A stretch of DNA of 64,000 bases from assembly GCA_019694975.1 (NCBI GenBank), contig JAIBAY010000003.1:186001-250000 (forward strand). Reading direction: 5' to 3'. Below, one piece after another: positions 45,404 to 54,675 of this stretch; position 1 is the first letter of the stretch; each line of letters opens with the position of its first letter. A program made the position numbers and the translations under genes. The notes under the pieces were generated by a model, which was given only the letters and a program-made list of their open reading frames with translations, was not told where the DNA came from and did no database searches. The stretch is from Chitinophagales bacterium (GTDB lineage: Bacteria > Bacteroidota > Bacteroidia > Chitinophagales > UBA10324).

Positions 45404-47860
45404 TCACGATCCGCACATTAAGCAATTGCCATTCTCATCCAGCACACAGGCGTCGCCTTCTTTATAAGTGATTACTTCTGTTTCTACATCATTCTTTACG
45501 GCAGCAATCGTTTCTACAGCTGCAGCAGCGGCAGGTGCTGTAGCCGTTGCATACGCTGCCACCGCTTCTTCCGTTTCAGCTTGCGGCAATTCCACATGTT
45601 CCTTTTCCACTGTAAACTTCACGGCATCCGTTGCTGCTTTGGTACGTAAATAATACATGCCTGTCTTTAATCCCTTTTCCCAGCCGTAAAAATGCATGGA
45701 GGTGATTTTTGACACACTCGGTTCCTGCATGAATAAATTCAGCGACTGCGACTGGCAGATAAACGCGCCGCGGTCGGCTGCCATATCAATCACCACTTTT
45801 TGCTTGATCTCCCAAACAGTCTTGTAAATGTCTTTGATCGCTTGCGGAATCTCTGCAATGTTTTGAATGGAACCATTCGCTGCAATCACTTTATTCTTCA
45901 AGGCATTGTTCCAGATACCGAGTTTCACTAAGTCTTTCAAAAGATGCTTGTTCACCACAATAAATTCACCCGACAGCACCCTGCGCGTATAAATATTGGA
46001 TGTATAAGGTTCAAAGCATTCGTTGTTGCCCAGAATCTGTGAAGTGGAAGCTGTTGGCATCGGGGCGAGCAGTAATGAATTTCTTACACCATGCTTTTTC
46101 ACTTCTGCACGGAGAAAATCCCAGTCCCAGCGATCGCCCGGCGTCACATTCCACATATCAAACTGCATGACGCCTTTCGACATCGGCGAACCCTCATAGG
46201 TCTCATAGGTTCCTTCTGCTGCAGCCAGATCTTTCGATGCAGTGACCGCGGCATAATATATCGTTTCAAAAATTTCTTTGTTCAGCCGGATCGCTTCCGG
46301 TGAATCAAACGGCATGCGTAACTGGATAAATACATCGGCCAGCCCCTGCACACCAATACCAATCGGGCGGTGACGCAGGTTGGAACGCCTGGCCGCTTCC
46401 ACCGGGTAAAAGTTACCATCAATGATTTTATTGAGATTGCGGGTTACCACCTTGGTTACCTCGAATAGTTTTTGATGATCAAACGCGCCGTCTTTAATAA
46501 AGCGCGACAACGCTATGGAAGCAAGATTGCAGACGGCCACCTCATCAGGCGCTGTATATTCAATGATCTCCGTGCATAAATTGGAACTCTTGATCGTGCC
46601 AAGGTTCTGCTGGTTCGATTTTTTGTTGCAGGCATCCTTGTACAACATATACGGTGTGCCGGTTTCAATCTGCGATTGCACAATGGCAAACCAAAGATCC
46701 TGCGCTTTCACCATCTTGCGGGCACGGCCTTCTTCTTCATATGTGGTAAAAAGTTTTTCGAATTCCTCACCATACACTTCTGCAAGTCCCGGCGCTTCAT
46801 TCGGACAGAAGAGCGGCCACATACCATTCTCTTTCACGCGCTTCATGAATAAATCCGGAATCCAGAGCGCATAAAACAAATCACGGGCACGCATCTCTTC
46901 CTTGCCATGGTTCTTTTTCAAATCGAGGAACTCAAAAATATCCGCATGCCACGGTTCGAGATAAATTGCAAATGATCCTTTTCTCTTTCCGCCGCCCTGG
47001 TCAACATAACGTGCTGTATCATTGAATACACGGAGCATGGGAATGATACCGTTAGAAGTTCCGTTTGTGCCACGGATATAAGATCCGGTTGCACGGATGT
47101 TGTGAATGCTCAAACCGATGCCACCCGCCGACTGTGAAATCTGCGCGCAGGAACGCAGCGTATCATAAATGCCTTCAATGCTGTCTTCCTTCATTGTCAG
47201 TAAAAAGCACGATGACATTTGTGGTTTCGGTGTGCCGGCATTGAATAAGGTGGGTGTTGCATGCGTAAACCAGCGTTCACTCATCAGGTTATACGTTTCA
47301 ATCGCCGCTTCAATATCATTGCGGTGAATGCCGATGGCGACGCGCATGAACATATGCTGCGGACGTTCGGCAATACGGCCATCCACCTTCAGCAAATAAG
47401 ATTTCTCTAATGTCTTAAATCCGAAATAATCGAATTGAAAATCGCGGTCGTAGATGATACTTGAATCCAGCACATCGGTATGCTTCATGATGATCTCAAA
47501 CACATCCTCAGCAAGCAGTGGAGCCTTTTTTCCGTTTTTGGGATTTACATAGTTGAAGAGATCATACATCGCACCCGAAAATGACTTCTTCGTGTTCTTA
47601 TGCAGGTTGGAAACAGCAATCCTGGATGCCAGTGATGCATAGTCAGGATGGCGCACCGTCATCGATGCAGCGGTTTCCGCTGCAAGATTATCCAGTTCCG
47701 TTGTGGTAACGCCATCATAAATTCCTTCAATTACTTTCTTCGCAACGAGGATGGGTTCAACATGTTCCTGGTCTAATCCATAACAGAGTTTCTCAATACG
47801 GGCAGTGATCTTATCGAACTTTACCGTTTCGGTTCTGCCATCTCTTTTTATTACAAACAT
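45404..47860 (-). CDS. nrdA: Ribonucleoside-diphosphate reductase class Ia, alpha subunit
   Basis: An 818-residue catalytic subunit that reduces ribonucleoside diphosphates to deoxy forms. An N-terminal ATP-cone (about 1-90, [16 protein letters not shown]) suggests dATP feedback control. Active-site residues can be placed: redox Cys218 (SSCFLL), Asn427, thiyl Cys429 and Glu431 in SNLCTEI, and redox Cys444 (VCNLAS). The C-terminus has the mobile CLMC pair three residues from the end. An alanine-rich segment near 760-785 is a flexible linker before that tail. It follows nrdB by 73 bp, so the operon order is nrdB-nrdA. Confidence 0.96.
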   Translation of the reverse strand: MFVIKRDGRTETVKFDKITARIEKLCYGLDQEHVEPILVAKKVIEGIYDGVTTTELDNLAAETAASMTVRHPDYASLASRIAVSNLHKNTKKSFSGAMYDLFNYVNPKNGKKAPLLAEDVFEIIMKHTDVLDSSIIYDRDFQFDYFGFKTLEKSYLLKVDGRIAERPQHMFMRVAIGIHRNDIEAAIETYNLMSERWFTHATPTLFNAGTPKPQMSSCFLLTMKEDSIEGIYDTLRSCAQISQSAGGIGLSIHNIRATGSYIRGTNGTSNGIIPMLRVFNDTARYVDQGGGKRKGSFAIYLEPWHADIFEFLDLKKNHGKEEMRARDLFYALWIPDLFMKRVKENGMWPLFCPNEAPGLAEVYGEEFEKLFTTYEEEGRARKMVKAQDLWFAIVQSQIETGTPYMLYKDACNKKSNQQNLGTIKSSNLCTEIIEYTAPDEVAVCNLASIALSRFIKDGAFDHQKLFEVTKVVTRNLNKIIDGNFYPVEAARRSNLRHRPIGIGVQGLADVFIQLRMPFDSPEAIRLNKEIFETIYYAAVTASKDLAAAEGTYETYEGSPMSKGVMQFDMWNVTPGDRWDWDFLRAEVKKHGVRNSLLLAPMPTASTSQILGNNECFEPYTSNIYTRRVLSGEFIVVNKHLLKDLVKLGIWNNALKNKVIAANGSIQNIAEIPQAIKDIYKTVWEIKQKVVIDMAADRGAFICQSQSLNLFMQEPSVSKITSMHFYGWEKGLKTGMYYLRTKAATDAVKFTVEKEHVELPQAETEEAVAAYATATAPAAAAAVETIAAVKNDVETEVITYKEGDACVLDENGNCLMCGS

Positions 47861-47933
47861 CTTACAGAAGATTAATTAAAGACAAACAACTAATGACTTT
47901 CTCGCGTCCTGCTACTCGTTACTCCCCACTCCC

Positions 47934-48926
47934 TTAAAAATCCTCCATCAGCGAAAACGCACTGTCACCGGATACTTCCATTTTCTTTTCATTACCCAGC
48001 ACACCTTTCTTTTGATAATCTCCTACACGCTTCTCGAAGAAGTTGGTTTTGCCCTGCAGCGAAATCATTTCCATGAAATCAAATGGGTTGGAAGCATTGT
48101 ATAACTTCGGATAACCGAGGGCTACAATCCAGCGGTCGGCCACAAACTCGATGTATTGCTTCATGAGCTTGGCATTCATGCCGATAAGGTCAACCGGCAA
48201 AGCATCGCCAATGAATTCCTTTTCTATTTCTACAGCGTCACCGATCATCCCATACACCTGCTCTTTGGAAAGCTTATTTTGAATTTTGCTGTATAACAAC
48301 GTTGCGAATTCGCAGTGCAATCCCTCATCGCGCGAAATCAGTTCATTCGAAAACGTGAGGCCGGGCATCAGTCCGCGTTTCTTCAACCAGAAAATGGAAC
48401 AGAAACTACCGCTGAAGAAAATTCCTTCCACGGCAGCAAAAGCAACCAACCTCTCTGTAAATGATCCGTTGGAAATCCATTTCAAAGCCCATTGTGCTTT
48501 CTTCTTTACACAATCCACTGTTTCAATAGCATGAAACAAACGGTCCTTCTCTTTCACATCTTTTACATACGTGTCAATCAGCAAGGCATAGGTTTCGGAA
48601 TGAATATTCTCCATCATAATCTGGAATCCGTAAAAGCAACGTGCTTCCGGAATCTGCACTTCCTCCATAAAATTGGTAGCAAGGTTTTCATTCACGATGC
48701 CATCGCTTGCGGCGAAAAAAGCAAGCACATGCGTGATGAAATGTTTTTCGTTTTTAGTAAGAGAATCCCAGTCTTTTAAATCCTGGTAGAGATCAATCTC
48801 TTCCGCTGTCCAGAAACTGGCCTCGTGCTTCTTATACATTTCCCAGATGTCGGGATATTTGATCGGCAGTAATACAAAGCGATCTTTATTTTCTCTTAAT
48901 AACAATTCATCAACTTGTTCTTTCAT
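47934..48926 (-). CDS. nrdB: Ribonucleoside-diphosphate reductase class Ia, beta subunit
   Basis: A 330-residue ferritin-like protein that holds the diiron centre and tyrosyl radical needed by NrdA. From the ATG at 48926 the ligands are Asp75 (AASDG), Glu106 and His109 in ENIHSETY, with radical Tyr113 four residues after the His; Glu in AVEGIFFSG and Glu/His in RDEGLHCEF complete the site. Presence of the Tyr marks class Ia over Ic. The frame extends upstream to a TTG at 48959, but the extra residues fit no NrdB. It is the first gene of the nrdB-nrdA operon; I see no NrdR-box pair upstream. Confidence 0.95.
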   Translation of the reverse strand: MKEQVDELLLRENKDRFVLLPIKYPDIWEMYKKHEASFWTAEEIDLYQDLKDWDSLTKNEKHFITHVLAFFAASDGIVNENLATNFMEEVQIPEARCFYGFQIMMENIHSETYALLIDTYVKDVKEKDRLFHAIETVDCVKKKAQWALKWISNGSFTERLVAFAAVEGIFFSGSFCSIFWLKKRGLMPGLTFSNELISRDEGLHCEFATLLYSKIQNKLSKEQVYGMIGDAVEIEKEFIGDALPVDLIGMNAKLMKQYIEFVADRWIVALGYPKLYNASNPFDFMEMISLQGKTNFFEKRVGDYQKKGVLGNEKKMEVSGDSAFSLMEDF

Positions 48927-48959
48927 CAGGTTTATAATGGTTTTTATTGAAGACAGCAA

Positions 48960-49388
48960 TTATTTAGTCCCGGCTTAGCGGGTACATTATCAAAAAAAAT
49001 GAAGCTTAAAATTTTAGAGGAGTGAATAAATCAACAAACCGCAAACACGAACAACCGGCAGAACTTTGTTATGACAAGATTAATCCTGAATTCGATTTTA
49101 ATCAAACATCGGACTTCGATTTTATGCACCTGAAAATGTGAATTGTAGTTTTTCCGGATATGACCTGTGGATATGACCGGAAGACATTGCAAAATACCCT
49201 TGAAGATCAGCTATTTTGAATGTGGATAGTTTTTGAATCGCGTTTCAGATAACTTCTTATGCTTTAGACTTCTGCTTGTCCGGATTAACTTTTGCCCAAG
49301 GTCGGCGTCCTCGCTGATCAAATTGCAAGCAGCTCTGTTCTTTCAATGCATATCATGGAAAAGAAAGTTTTCGACTGCCACAATTGGA
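48960..49388. other. Intergenic region upstream of nrdB and gldC
   Basis: About 430 bases with no supported gene. Two close copies of the 10-mer TTCGATTTTA lie near 49092 and 49117. No clear Bacteroidetes promoter was found for nrdB on the minus strand. The AT-rich repeats at 49389-49525 follow. Confidence 0.4.
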
Positions 49389-49525
49389 TGTTGAATATTG
49401 AATGTTCATTATTGGATATTGAAAATCAACGCTCAATATTCAACACCCAATATTCAATAATCAATAGTCAATAATCAATAGTCAATATTCAATAATCAAT
49501 ATTCAATAATCAGTAGTCAATAATA
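49389..49525. repeat. AT-rich patch: 12-bp inverted repeat and degenerate CAATA/TCAATA array
   Basis: TGTTGAATATTG (49389-49400) is inverted exactly as CAATATTCAACA (49434-49445). From 49446 a degenerate array of about ten copies of (A)TCAATA(A/G/T) units follows until 49525. The patch lies between nrdB and gldC, which diverge. It has no spacers, so it is not a CRISPR array; slippage or curved DNA is more likely. Confidence 0.7.
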
Positions 49526-49543
49526 AAAGTCAGCTCTTTGATC

Positions 49544-49572
49544 CGCCGGTATTTCAAACCGGCACACCGGCG
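49544..49572. repeat. GC-rich hairpin between the AT-rich array and gldC
   Basis: CGCCGGT (49544-49550) can pair with ACCGGC at 49558-49563 or with ACCGGCG at 49566-49572, giving two alternative stems. It is similar in style to the REP-like palindromes at 17916-17990 (shared core CCGGT...ACCGG). It could be a REP remnant or affect the gldC leader. Confidence 0.5.
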
Positions 49573-49620
49573 TTGAAAGTTTACCCAATAAATCCACACC
49601 TTTGCATAAATCTCACCATT

Positions 49621-49986
49621 ATGAGCGACGATCAGCAACTTGCGGCACGCGAAAGCACCATTCAACTTTCTATAGCACTTGATAAAAACAATATACCTGA
49701 ACAAATCAACTGGCAGGCGACAGACGCAGAACCAGGCAATCATGAATCGAATGCCATGCTGCTCGCATTGTGGGATCACAAAGCAAAAACCGGCATGAGT
49801 ATCGACATCTGGACGAAAGAAATGACTGTTCCGGAAATGAACCTGTTTTACTATCAGACCTTATTGACCATGAGTGATTCTTTTTTCCGTGCTACAAAAA
49901 ACAAAGAGTTGAGCGACGACATCAGAAATTTTGCGAAGACATTTATTGAGAAGGTGAAGCAGCTGGAAAAACTCAATGCGGGGTAA
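49621..49986 (+). CDS. gldC: Gliding motility protein GldC
   Basis: A 121-residue cytoplasmic protein matching GldC: TIQLSIALDKNNIPEQINW, then AMLLALWDHKAKTGMSIDIW, TKEMTVPEMNLFYYQTLLTM, SFFRATKN and ending in a helical FAKTFIEKVKQLEKL. The start at ATG 49621 gives the family length; the frame extends to 49573 through the hairpin upstream and is unlikely to be coding there. GldC accompanies gliding and T9SS gene sets in Bacteroidetes, though its biochemical role is not settled. No other gld genes are in the window. Confidence 0.92.
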   Translation: MSDDQQLAARESTIQLSIALDKNNIPEQINWQATDAEPGNHESNAMLLALWDHKAKTGMSIDIWTKEMTVPEMNLFYYQTLLTMSDSFFRATKNKELSDDIRNFAKTFIEKVKQLEKLNAG

Positions 49987-50086
49987 GAGTTTACGAGTTG
50001 GAAGGGTTATTTACTAACGCCGCCTTTGTCATTCTGATCTCAGTGGAGAATCATCTCTGTGCAATCGTGTTGTTGTTGTAGATAAA

Positions 50087-50107
50087 TGTATATATTTTCT
50101 GTATACA
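50087..50107 (+). promoter_or_regulatory. Candidate VapB operator
   Basis: An inverted repeat TGTATA-N9-TATACA lies nine bases before the vapB ATG at 50116, the usual place for the antitoxin's autoregulatory site. Its position argues for 50116 over the upstream ATG at 50086 as the true start. Confidence 0.6.
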
Positions 50108-50115
50108 CTATCAAT

Positions 50116-50349
50116 ATGGACTCTACCAAATTATTCAAACGCGGGAATAGCCAGGCGATTCGAATCCCAAAGAAGTTCCCACTGCGCACCCGGGAAGCCT
50201 GCATTACGCGTATTGGAAATGCCCTGGTTATTTATCCCGAATACAAAGGCTGGAAGAACTTCTTTGACAGTATTGAAATGTTTACAGCCGATTTCCCGGC
50301 AGATATTCCGGATGCGCTGCCGCAGAAAAGAGAAACTGTTTTCAAATGA
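50116..50349 (+). CDS. vapB: VapB-type AbrB-fold antitoxin
   Basis: A 77-residue antitoxin with an N-terminal swapped-hairpin AbrB/VapB DNA-binding domain (STKLFKRGNSQAIRIPKKF, then ITRIGNALVIYPE) and a C-terminal toxin-binding tail with WKNFFDSIEMFTADFP. It should bind and inhibit the VapC encoded next and repress its own promoter. The stop overlaps the vapC start as ATGA, a typical coupled pair. The antitoxin is intact, whereas vapC is not. Confidence 0.9.
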   Translation: MDSTKLFKRGNSQAIRIPKKFPLRTREACITRIGNALVIYPEYKGWKNFFDSIEMFTADFPADIPDALPQKRETVFK

Positions 50350-50746
50350 AATACCTGCTCGACACCAACATTTGCATTGCAGCCTTCCGGCCTGAATTTT
50401 TGTGGTTGCGCGAGAAAATAGCAGCACATCCGTTGGTTATATCGGCATTTTGGTTTTCACACTCGCCGAGCTTTATTATGGTGTGCACAAGAGTGAACAA
50501 CCTTTGAAAAATGAAGCGGTGGTCAAACAATTCCTTTCCGTCTTTCACATTGTACACTTCGATGAAGAAATGAGCGCCTTGAATGAAAAAATAAGATCAG
50601 TGCTTGAAAAATCGGGGAAGCCTGTCGGGAATATGGATCTGCTGATTGCAAGTCAAACCCTTTCTCTTAAACTAACATTGATTACCGCCAACGAAAATGA
50701 ATTCAACAGGATCGCCACATTGAAAATCGAAAATTGGTTGAAATAG
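50346..50746 (+). pseudogene. vapC: vapC PIN-domain toxin, frameshifted
   Basis: The frame from the ATG at 50346 encodes MKYLLDTNICIAAFRPEFLW and then IAAHPL, the start of a VapC with first catalytic Asp6. Near 50436 similarity moves to another frame: GILVFTLAELYYGVHKSEQP, then FDEEMSALNEKIR, NMDLLIAS and TLITANENEFNRI up to 50746. Together these give a full VapC of about 133 residues with Asp6, Glu of LAELYYG and Asp of NMDLLIAS. A single missing base explains the break. The usual last acidic position in the ITxN region reads Asn. The toxin is inactive, unless the shift is a sequencing error. Confidence 0.87.
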
Positions 50747-50809
50747 AAAATCGCAAATACACCTTTTATCGTTCTGAACGCAGCGAAGAAACTACGTCAT
50801 CACCATTCA

Positions 50810-51712
50810 TTACCCATAAACTTCCCGCGCCACCCGATACGTATTGCAATGCGCTTCCAGGATATCTTTAATCTCCGGTGAATAACCACCGCCCATTGTC
50901 ACCACCACCGGAATATTTTTCTTCTTCAAAGTTTCAAATACAAAAGTATCACGACGTTTACATCCTTCCATCGAAACATTCAGTTTACCAAAACGGTCTG
51001 TTGCAATAATATCTACACCACTGATAAAAAATGCAAAGTCAGGGTGAAATTGATCAATGATTTCCGGAAGATGCTGCAGCAACAGCAAGAGATATGCTTC
51101 ATCCTGCATTCCATCCGGCAATTCAATGTCGAGCGTTGACTTTTCCTTCCGCGACGGATAATTATTTTTTCCATGCATGCTGAAAGTAAACAAACGCTTT
51201 TCCTCTTCAAATATTTTCGCCGTGCCTTGTCCCTGGTGCACATCAAGGTCAATGATCAGGATCCGCGCTGCCTTATTTCTATGCAACAAATAATTCGCAG
51301 CAATCGCGCAATCATTTAATAAACAAAATCCTTCTCCATGATCAGGATAAGCATGATGCGTTCCGCCTGCAATATTTAATGACACGCCATGTTGTTTTGC
51401 AAATGCACAGCATTCAACTGTTCCTCCTGCAATAATAAATTCACGTGCCATCAGTTCAGGTGTCTGCGGAAAACCAATCTTCCGCATTTCACCAGCCGTC
51501 ATCTCCAGGTTCAGCAAACGGTCCATGTATCCGCGCGTATGGGTGAGTGCAGCAATTTCAATATCGAGACTTTCAGGCTGAAAAAAGTTTTCTTCAGATA
51601 CGGTTCCTTCATGCAGCAACTGAAGTGGTATCAGTTCATATTTGCTGATCGGGAATCGGTGATTAGCCGGCAAGGGCAGCACATATTCAGGAGCAAAAGC
51701 GATCTTCAACAT
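50810..51712 (-). CDS. Histone deacetylase-family (AcuC/HDAC-like) metal hydrolase
   Basis: A 300-residue zinc amidohydrolase of the class I HDAC-like fold. The active-site dyad is His119-His120 in IAGGTHHAYPDHGEGFC. Zinc ligands are Asp157 and His159 in IDLDVHQGQG and a third Asp in SGVDIIATDRFG. MGGGYS near the C-terminus is the usual glycine loop. Bacterial members deacetylate acetyl-lysine, acetylpolyamines or similar amides. It might work on products of N-acetyltransferases, but no GNAT gene is near it. Monocistronic, downstream of NhaD on the same strand. Confidence 0.9.
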   Translation of the reverse strand: MLKIAFAPEYVLPLPANHRFPISKYELIPLQLLHEGTVSEENFFQPESLDIEIAALTHTRGYMDRLLNLEMTAGEMRKIGFPQTPELMAREFIIAGGTVECCAFAKQHGVSLNIAGGTHHAYPDHGEGFCLLNDCAIAANYLLHRNKAARILIIDLDVHQGQGTAKIFEEEKRLFTFSMHGKNNYPSRKEKSTLDIELPDGMQDEAYLLLLLQHLPEIIDQFHPDFAFFISGVDIIATDRFGKLNVSMEGCKRRDTFVFETLKKKNIPVVVTMGGGYSPEIKDILEAHCNTYRVAREVYG

Positions 51713-51756
51713 ATATTGCCTTTGATATAATTCATGATTTCTGATTACAGTGCTGT

Positions 51757-53031
51757 TCAGTTCAATAATGCAAACAACAGCAGGTAGGTGGCAACGCCGG
51801 CAATATATCCGATCAAAGCTGTTATACTGATATTTTTCAGGTACCAGATAAAATCAATTTTCTCCATGCCCATCACCACTACGCCTGCTGCTGAACCAAT
51901 GATTAATATGCTACCACCGGTTCCCGCACAAAATGCAATCATCTCCCAGATTTTATGATCCAAAGGAAAATCTGACACGCTGTACATTCCCATGGTAGCT
52001 GCCACCAACGGCACATTATCAATCACGGATGACAGCAATCCGAAAATGACAACAATCACATCTTTATTGCCAATAGTGCTATCCAGCCACAACGCCGCGT
52101 TTTTCAATAAACCGACAGACTCCAGGCCGGAGACAGCCAACAGAATACCAAGAAAAAAAAGAATGCTGGTAAGATCAATCTTAGTAAGCACATTGGAAAC
52201 CCGCAGGTGGCGACGTTCTTCCATGCCCGAATGCCACAACTCAGTCACCACCCATAAAACGCCAAGAGCCATCAGCATGCCCATATATGGCGGCAGGTGT
52301 GTAAGCGTTTTGAAAACCGGCACAGAAATCAATGCGCCGACTCCCAAAAAAAAGATGGCATTTGAAAAAGGCTCAGCAGCGGGCAACCGGTTTTCAAGTG
52401 TTCCGTCTCTCAACAATTTTCCCCGCATAAAATAGGATTGGTAAACCAACGGAACCAAAAGACTGACAAGTGATGGTAAAAAAAGTTTCGACATGATTCC
52501 GGCAGCACTGATCCTGTCTCCGATCCACAACATGGTGGTGGTCACGTCCCCAATCGGGCTCCAGGCGCCACCAGCGTTCGCGGCAACAATTACCATACTC
52601 GCCATGACTAACCGTTCCCTCTTGTCATCCACTAATTTTCTTAACAGCGAAACCATTACGATAGCCGTTGTCAGGTTATCCAAGACCGCAGAAAGAATAA
52701 ATGTAATGCCACAGATGATCCACAATAATTTTACCCTTGAAGAAGTCTGAATGAGATTGGTGATAATGCGAAAACCTTTGTGTGTATCTATTAACTCCAC
52801 AATCGTCATGGCGCCCATCAGGAAAAAAAGAATCTCCGCGATGCCGGCGAGATGATGCTTCAGCTCTTCCAGCACTGCTTCATGATCCTGTGAACCAAAA
52901 ACAATGTATAATGTCCATATCATCACGCCCAGCAATACCGCTGTGCCTGTCTTGTTTATTTTCAGCGGATGCTCAAAGGAGATAACCGCATAGCCGGCTA
53001 TAAATAAAATTCCTAAAACCAATTCAATCAT
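51757..53031 (-). CDS. nhaD: NhaD-type Na+/H+ antiporter
   Basis: A 424-residue inner-membrane antiporter with about 12 helices. NhaD-type marks are LSAVLDNLTTAIVMVSLLRKL, AANAGGAWSPIGDVTTTMLW, SSVIDNVPLVAATMGMY and FCAGTGGSILIIGSAAG. These two DN(L/V)xxxA segments are the conserved ion-binding repeats of the ion transporter superfamily. It exports sodium in exchange for protons, helping salt and pH tolerance. It diverges from the pirin gene; TATTTTTG (53048-53055, minus strand) is a possible -7 element. Confidence 0.93.
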   Translation of the reverse strand: MIELVLGILFIAGYAVISFEHPLKINKTGTAVLLGVMIWTLYIVFGSQDHEAVLEELKHHLAGIAEILFFLMGAMTIVELIDTHKGFRIITNLIQTSSRVKLLWIICGITFILSAVLDNLTTAIVMVSLLRKLVDDKRERLVMASMVIVAANAGGAWSPIGDVTTTMLWIGDRISAAGIMSKLFLPSLVSLLVPLVYQSYFMRGKLLRDGTLENRLPAAEPFSNAIFFLGVGALISVPVFKTLTHLPPYMGMLMALGVLWVVTELWHSGMEERRHLRVSNVLTKIDLTSILFFLGILLAVSGLESVGLLKNAALWLDSTIGNKDVIVVIFGLLSSVIDNVPLVAATMGMYSVSDFPLDHKIWEMIAFCAGTGGSILIIGSAAGVVVMGMEKIDFIWYLKNISITALIGYIAGVATYLLLFALLN

Positions 53032-53183
53032 ACGCAGTATGTTGCTTCAAAAATAGCAGAAATTTATACGGAGACACTGATGCCGCAAACTTACCGTCAC
53101 AAATACCAGATGGAAACAGATGCATATTTATTGCTGAACTTTCGCGGTGTCATTTTGGTTTAAGTCTCGTAAATAAAAAAATC

Positions 53184-53924
53184 ATGAGCATTCAAATCAT
53201 TCGAAGAGAAGAACAGGCTGACGGACAATTTAACGGCGGTGCCGTCCTGGAAAAAAGGCCGGTTTTTTACCAACAGGACAACACCTTTCCGTATTCCAAC
53301 CTCTTTTACTGGGCTCATGCATGGAGTGAAAACGGCAGCACTATAGGCCTTCATCCGCACCAGGGATTTGAGATACTGTCATTTGTACTGAAAGGAGAAA
53401 TCGAACATTACGATACGAAAAACAAGGCATGGCTGAAACTGAAAGCCGGTGATGTACAGATTATCCGCTCGGGAAATGGTATTTCCCATGCTGAAAAACT
53501 TTTGCCGGGCTCTGCCATTTTTCAAATCTGGTTTGATCCGGATCTGCAGCAATCAATTAAGAACCCGGCAACCTACAACGATTATTTTCACAACACCTTT
53601 CCTGTCCTGCAGGAAAATGGTTTTACCACAACAGTTTTTAAAGGAGCCGATGCACCCATCGAGATGGAAGCGGAAGGTGTTTCCATCCGGCAGCTGAAAG
53701 TATCCGAAGGTGATCATGATTTACCTTTATCGGCCGATGCCGTCTATTCCATTTTCGTGCTGGATGGAAAAGTACTTATGGACGGAAATGAACTTATGCA
53801 GGATGATTTTGTAAAGATTGAAAACGCCACGTCAGTGAATATTGATACAAAGGGATGTAATCTCTTTATCATTCAAACACCTGGCAGGCCCTCCTATAAA
53901 ACCTACGTTGAGCTCCATAGCTGA
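53184..53924 (+). CDS. Pirin family protein
   Basis: A 246-residue bicupin. Metal ligands match pirin: His57 and His59 in GLHPHQGFEILSF, His102 and Glu104 in GNGISHAEKL. Other family text: GEIEHYD and GDVQIIRSG. Bacterial pirins often have quercetin 2,3-dioxygenase activity or act as redox-responsive partners, and many have no known role. No C-terminal cupin ligands are evident. It is monocistronic. Confidence 0.92.
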   Translation: MSIQIIRREEQADGQFNGGAVLEKRPVFYQQDNTFPYSNLFYWAHAWSENGSTIGLHPHQGFEILSFVLKGEIEHYDTKNKAWLKLKAGDVQIIRSGNGISHAEKLLPGSAIFQIWFDPDLQQSIKNPATYNDYFHNTFPVLQENGFTTTVFKGADAPIEMEAEGVSIRQLKVSEGDHDLPLSADAVYSIFVLDGKVLMDGNELMQDDFVKIENATSVNIDTKGCNLFIIQTPGRPSYKTYVELHS

Positions 53925-54030
53925 CAGATGATCTGCAAAGCGTGAAAATACCGCAAGCCGGTGTTTTGCGACGGCTGCTGCAAGTGACATAGCGTATCGT
54001 AACAACTGGTCATTCCCTGCAATTAAATCT

Positions 54031-54038
54031 TAATTTTG
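54031..54038 (+). promoter_or_regulatory. Candidate -7 element of the ECF sigma operon (TAATTTTG)
   Basis: An exact TAnnTTTG match. Transcription would start near 54045, which favours ATG 54106 as the sigma gene start over 54052. No TTG at the -33 position (GGT there), so it could be a weak or activator-dependent promoter. Confidence 0.4.
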
Positions 54039-54105
54039 ACTTGCAGCATTTATGCCGGTCTGGCTGTCATTACTCCAAAAAACAGCGCTGGCCAAAGTAG
54101 TTCAC

Positions 54106-54675
54106 ATGAGCCCTGACCTCGAGCTGGTGAATCACTGTCTGAAGGGTGATGCACTGGCTCAGCAACAACTGTACGACCGCTTTGCTCCCCAAATGCTGGG
54201 AGTATGCTATCGCTATGTGCAGAACAGTCATGAGGCAGAAGATGTGCTGCAGGAAGGATTCATCCGGGCATTTCGATACCTGAAAGATTTCAGAGGTGAA
54301 GGTTCGCTGGAAGGATGGCTAAGGCGCATCATGGTAACCACAGCATTAAACTTTCTCAAAAGGCAAAAAAATTTCAGGGCGGAATTTGAGATAACCGTTG
54401 CAAGGGAAGAGACGGCAGCCGAGCTGGATGCATTGGAGAGAATGGAAAATGCCGAACTGATGCAGCTCATTCAGCAGTTGTCGCCGGGTTATCGCGCTGT
54501 ACTTAATCTGTATGCCATAGAAGGATACTCTCATAAGGAAATCGGGAAGATGCTCAACATTGAGGAAAGTACCTCAAGGTCGCAGTTCGCCCGTGCCAAA
54601 CATTGGTTACTGAAAAAACTCACACAGTTGCATTCAATAGGATCGGGTAATGAAAGAACAGGAATCGGAAAATAG
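54106..54675 (+). CDS. ECF-subfamily RNA polymerase sigma factor
   Basis: A 189-residue sigma-70 family member with only regions 2 and 4. Region 2: LYDRFAPQMLGVCYRYV and AEDVLQEGFIRAFRYLKDF. Region 4: LSPGYRAVLNLYAIEGYSH, then KEIGKMLNIEESTSRSQFARAKHWL, the helix-turn-helix that reads -35 DNA. It directs RNA polymerase to a small stress or envelope regulon. The last 26 bases overlap the next gene, whose product carries an anti-sigma-like membrane anchor and is the likely controller. An ATG at 54052 would add 18 residues that fit no family pattern. Confidence 0.92.
   Translation: MSPDLELVNHCLKGDALAQQQLYDRFAPQMLGVCYRYVQNSHEAEDVLQEGFIRAFRYLKDFRGEGSLEGWLRRIMVTTALNFLKRQKNFRAEFEITVAREETAAELDALERMENAELMQLIQQLSPGYRAVLNLYAIEGYSHKEIGKMLNIEESTSRSQFARAKHWLLKKLTQLHSIGSGNERTGIGK

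Noticed and set aside
49446..49525. Possible CRISPR array
   Set aside because: The units are about 7-10 bases, degenerate and without spacers; there are no cas genes in the window.
50346..50746. Programmed ribosomal frameshift in vapC
   Set aside because: No slippery heptamer or downstream stem is visible near 50436; a plain one-base deletion or sequencing error is simpler.
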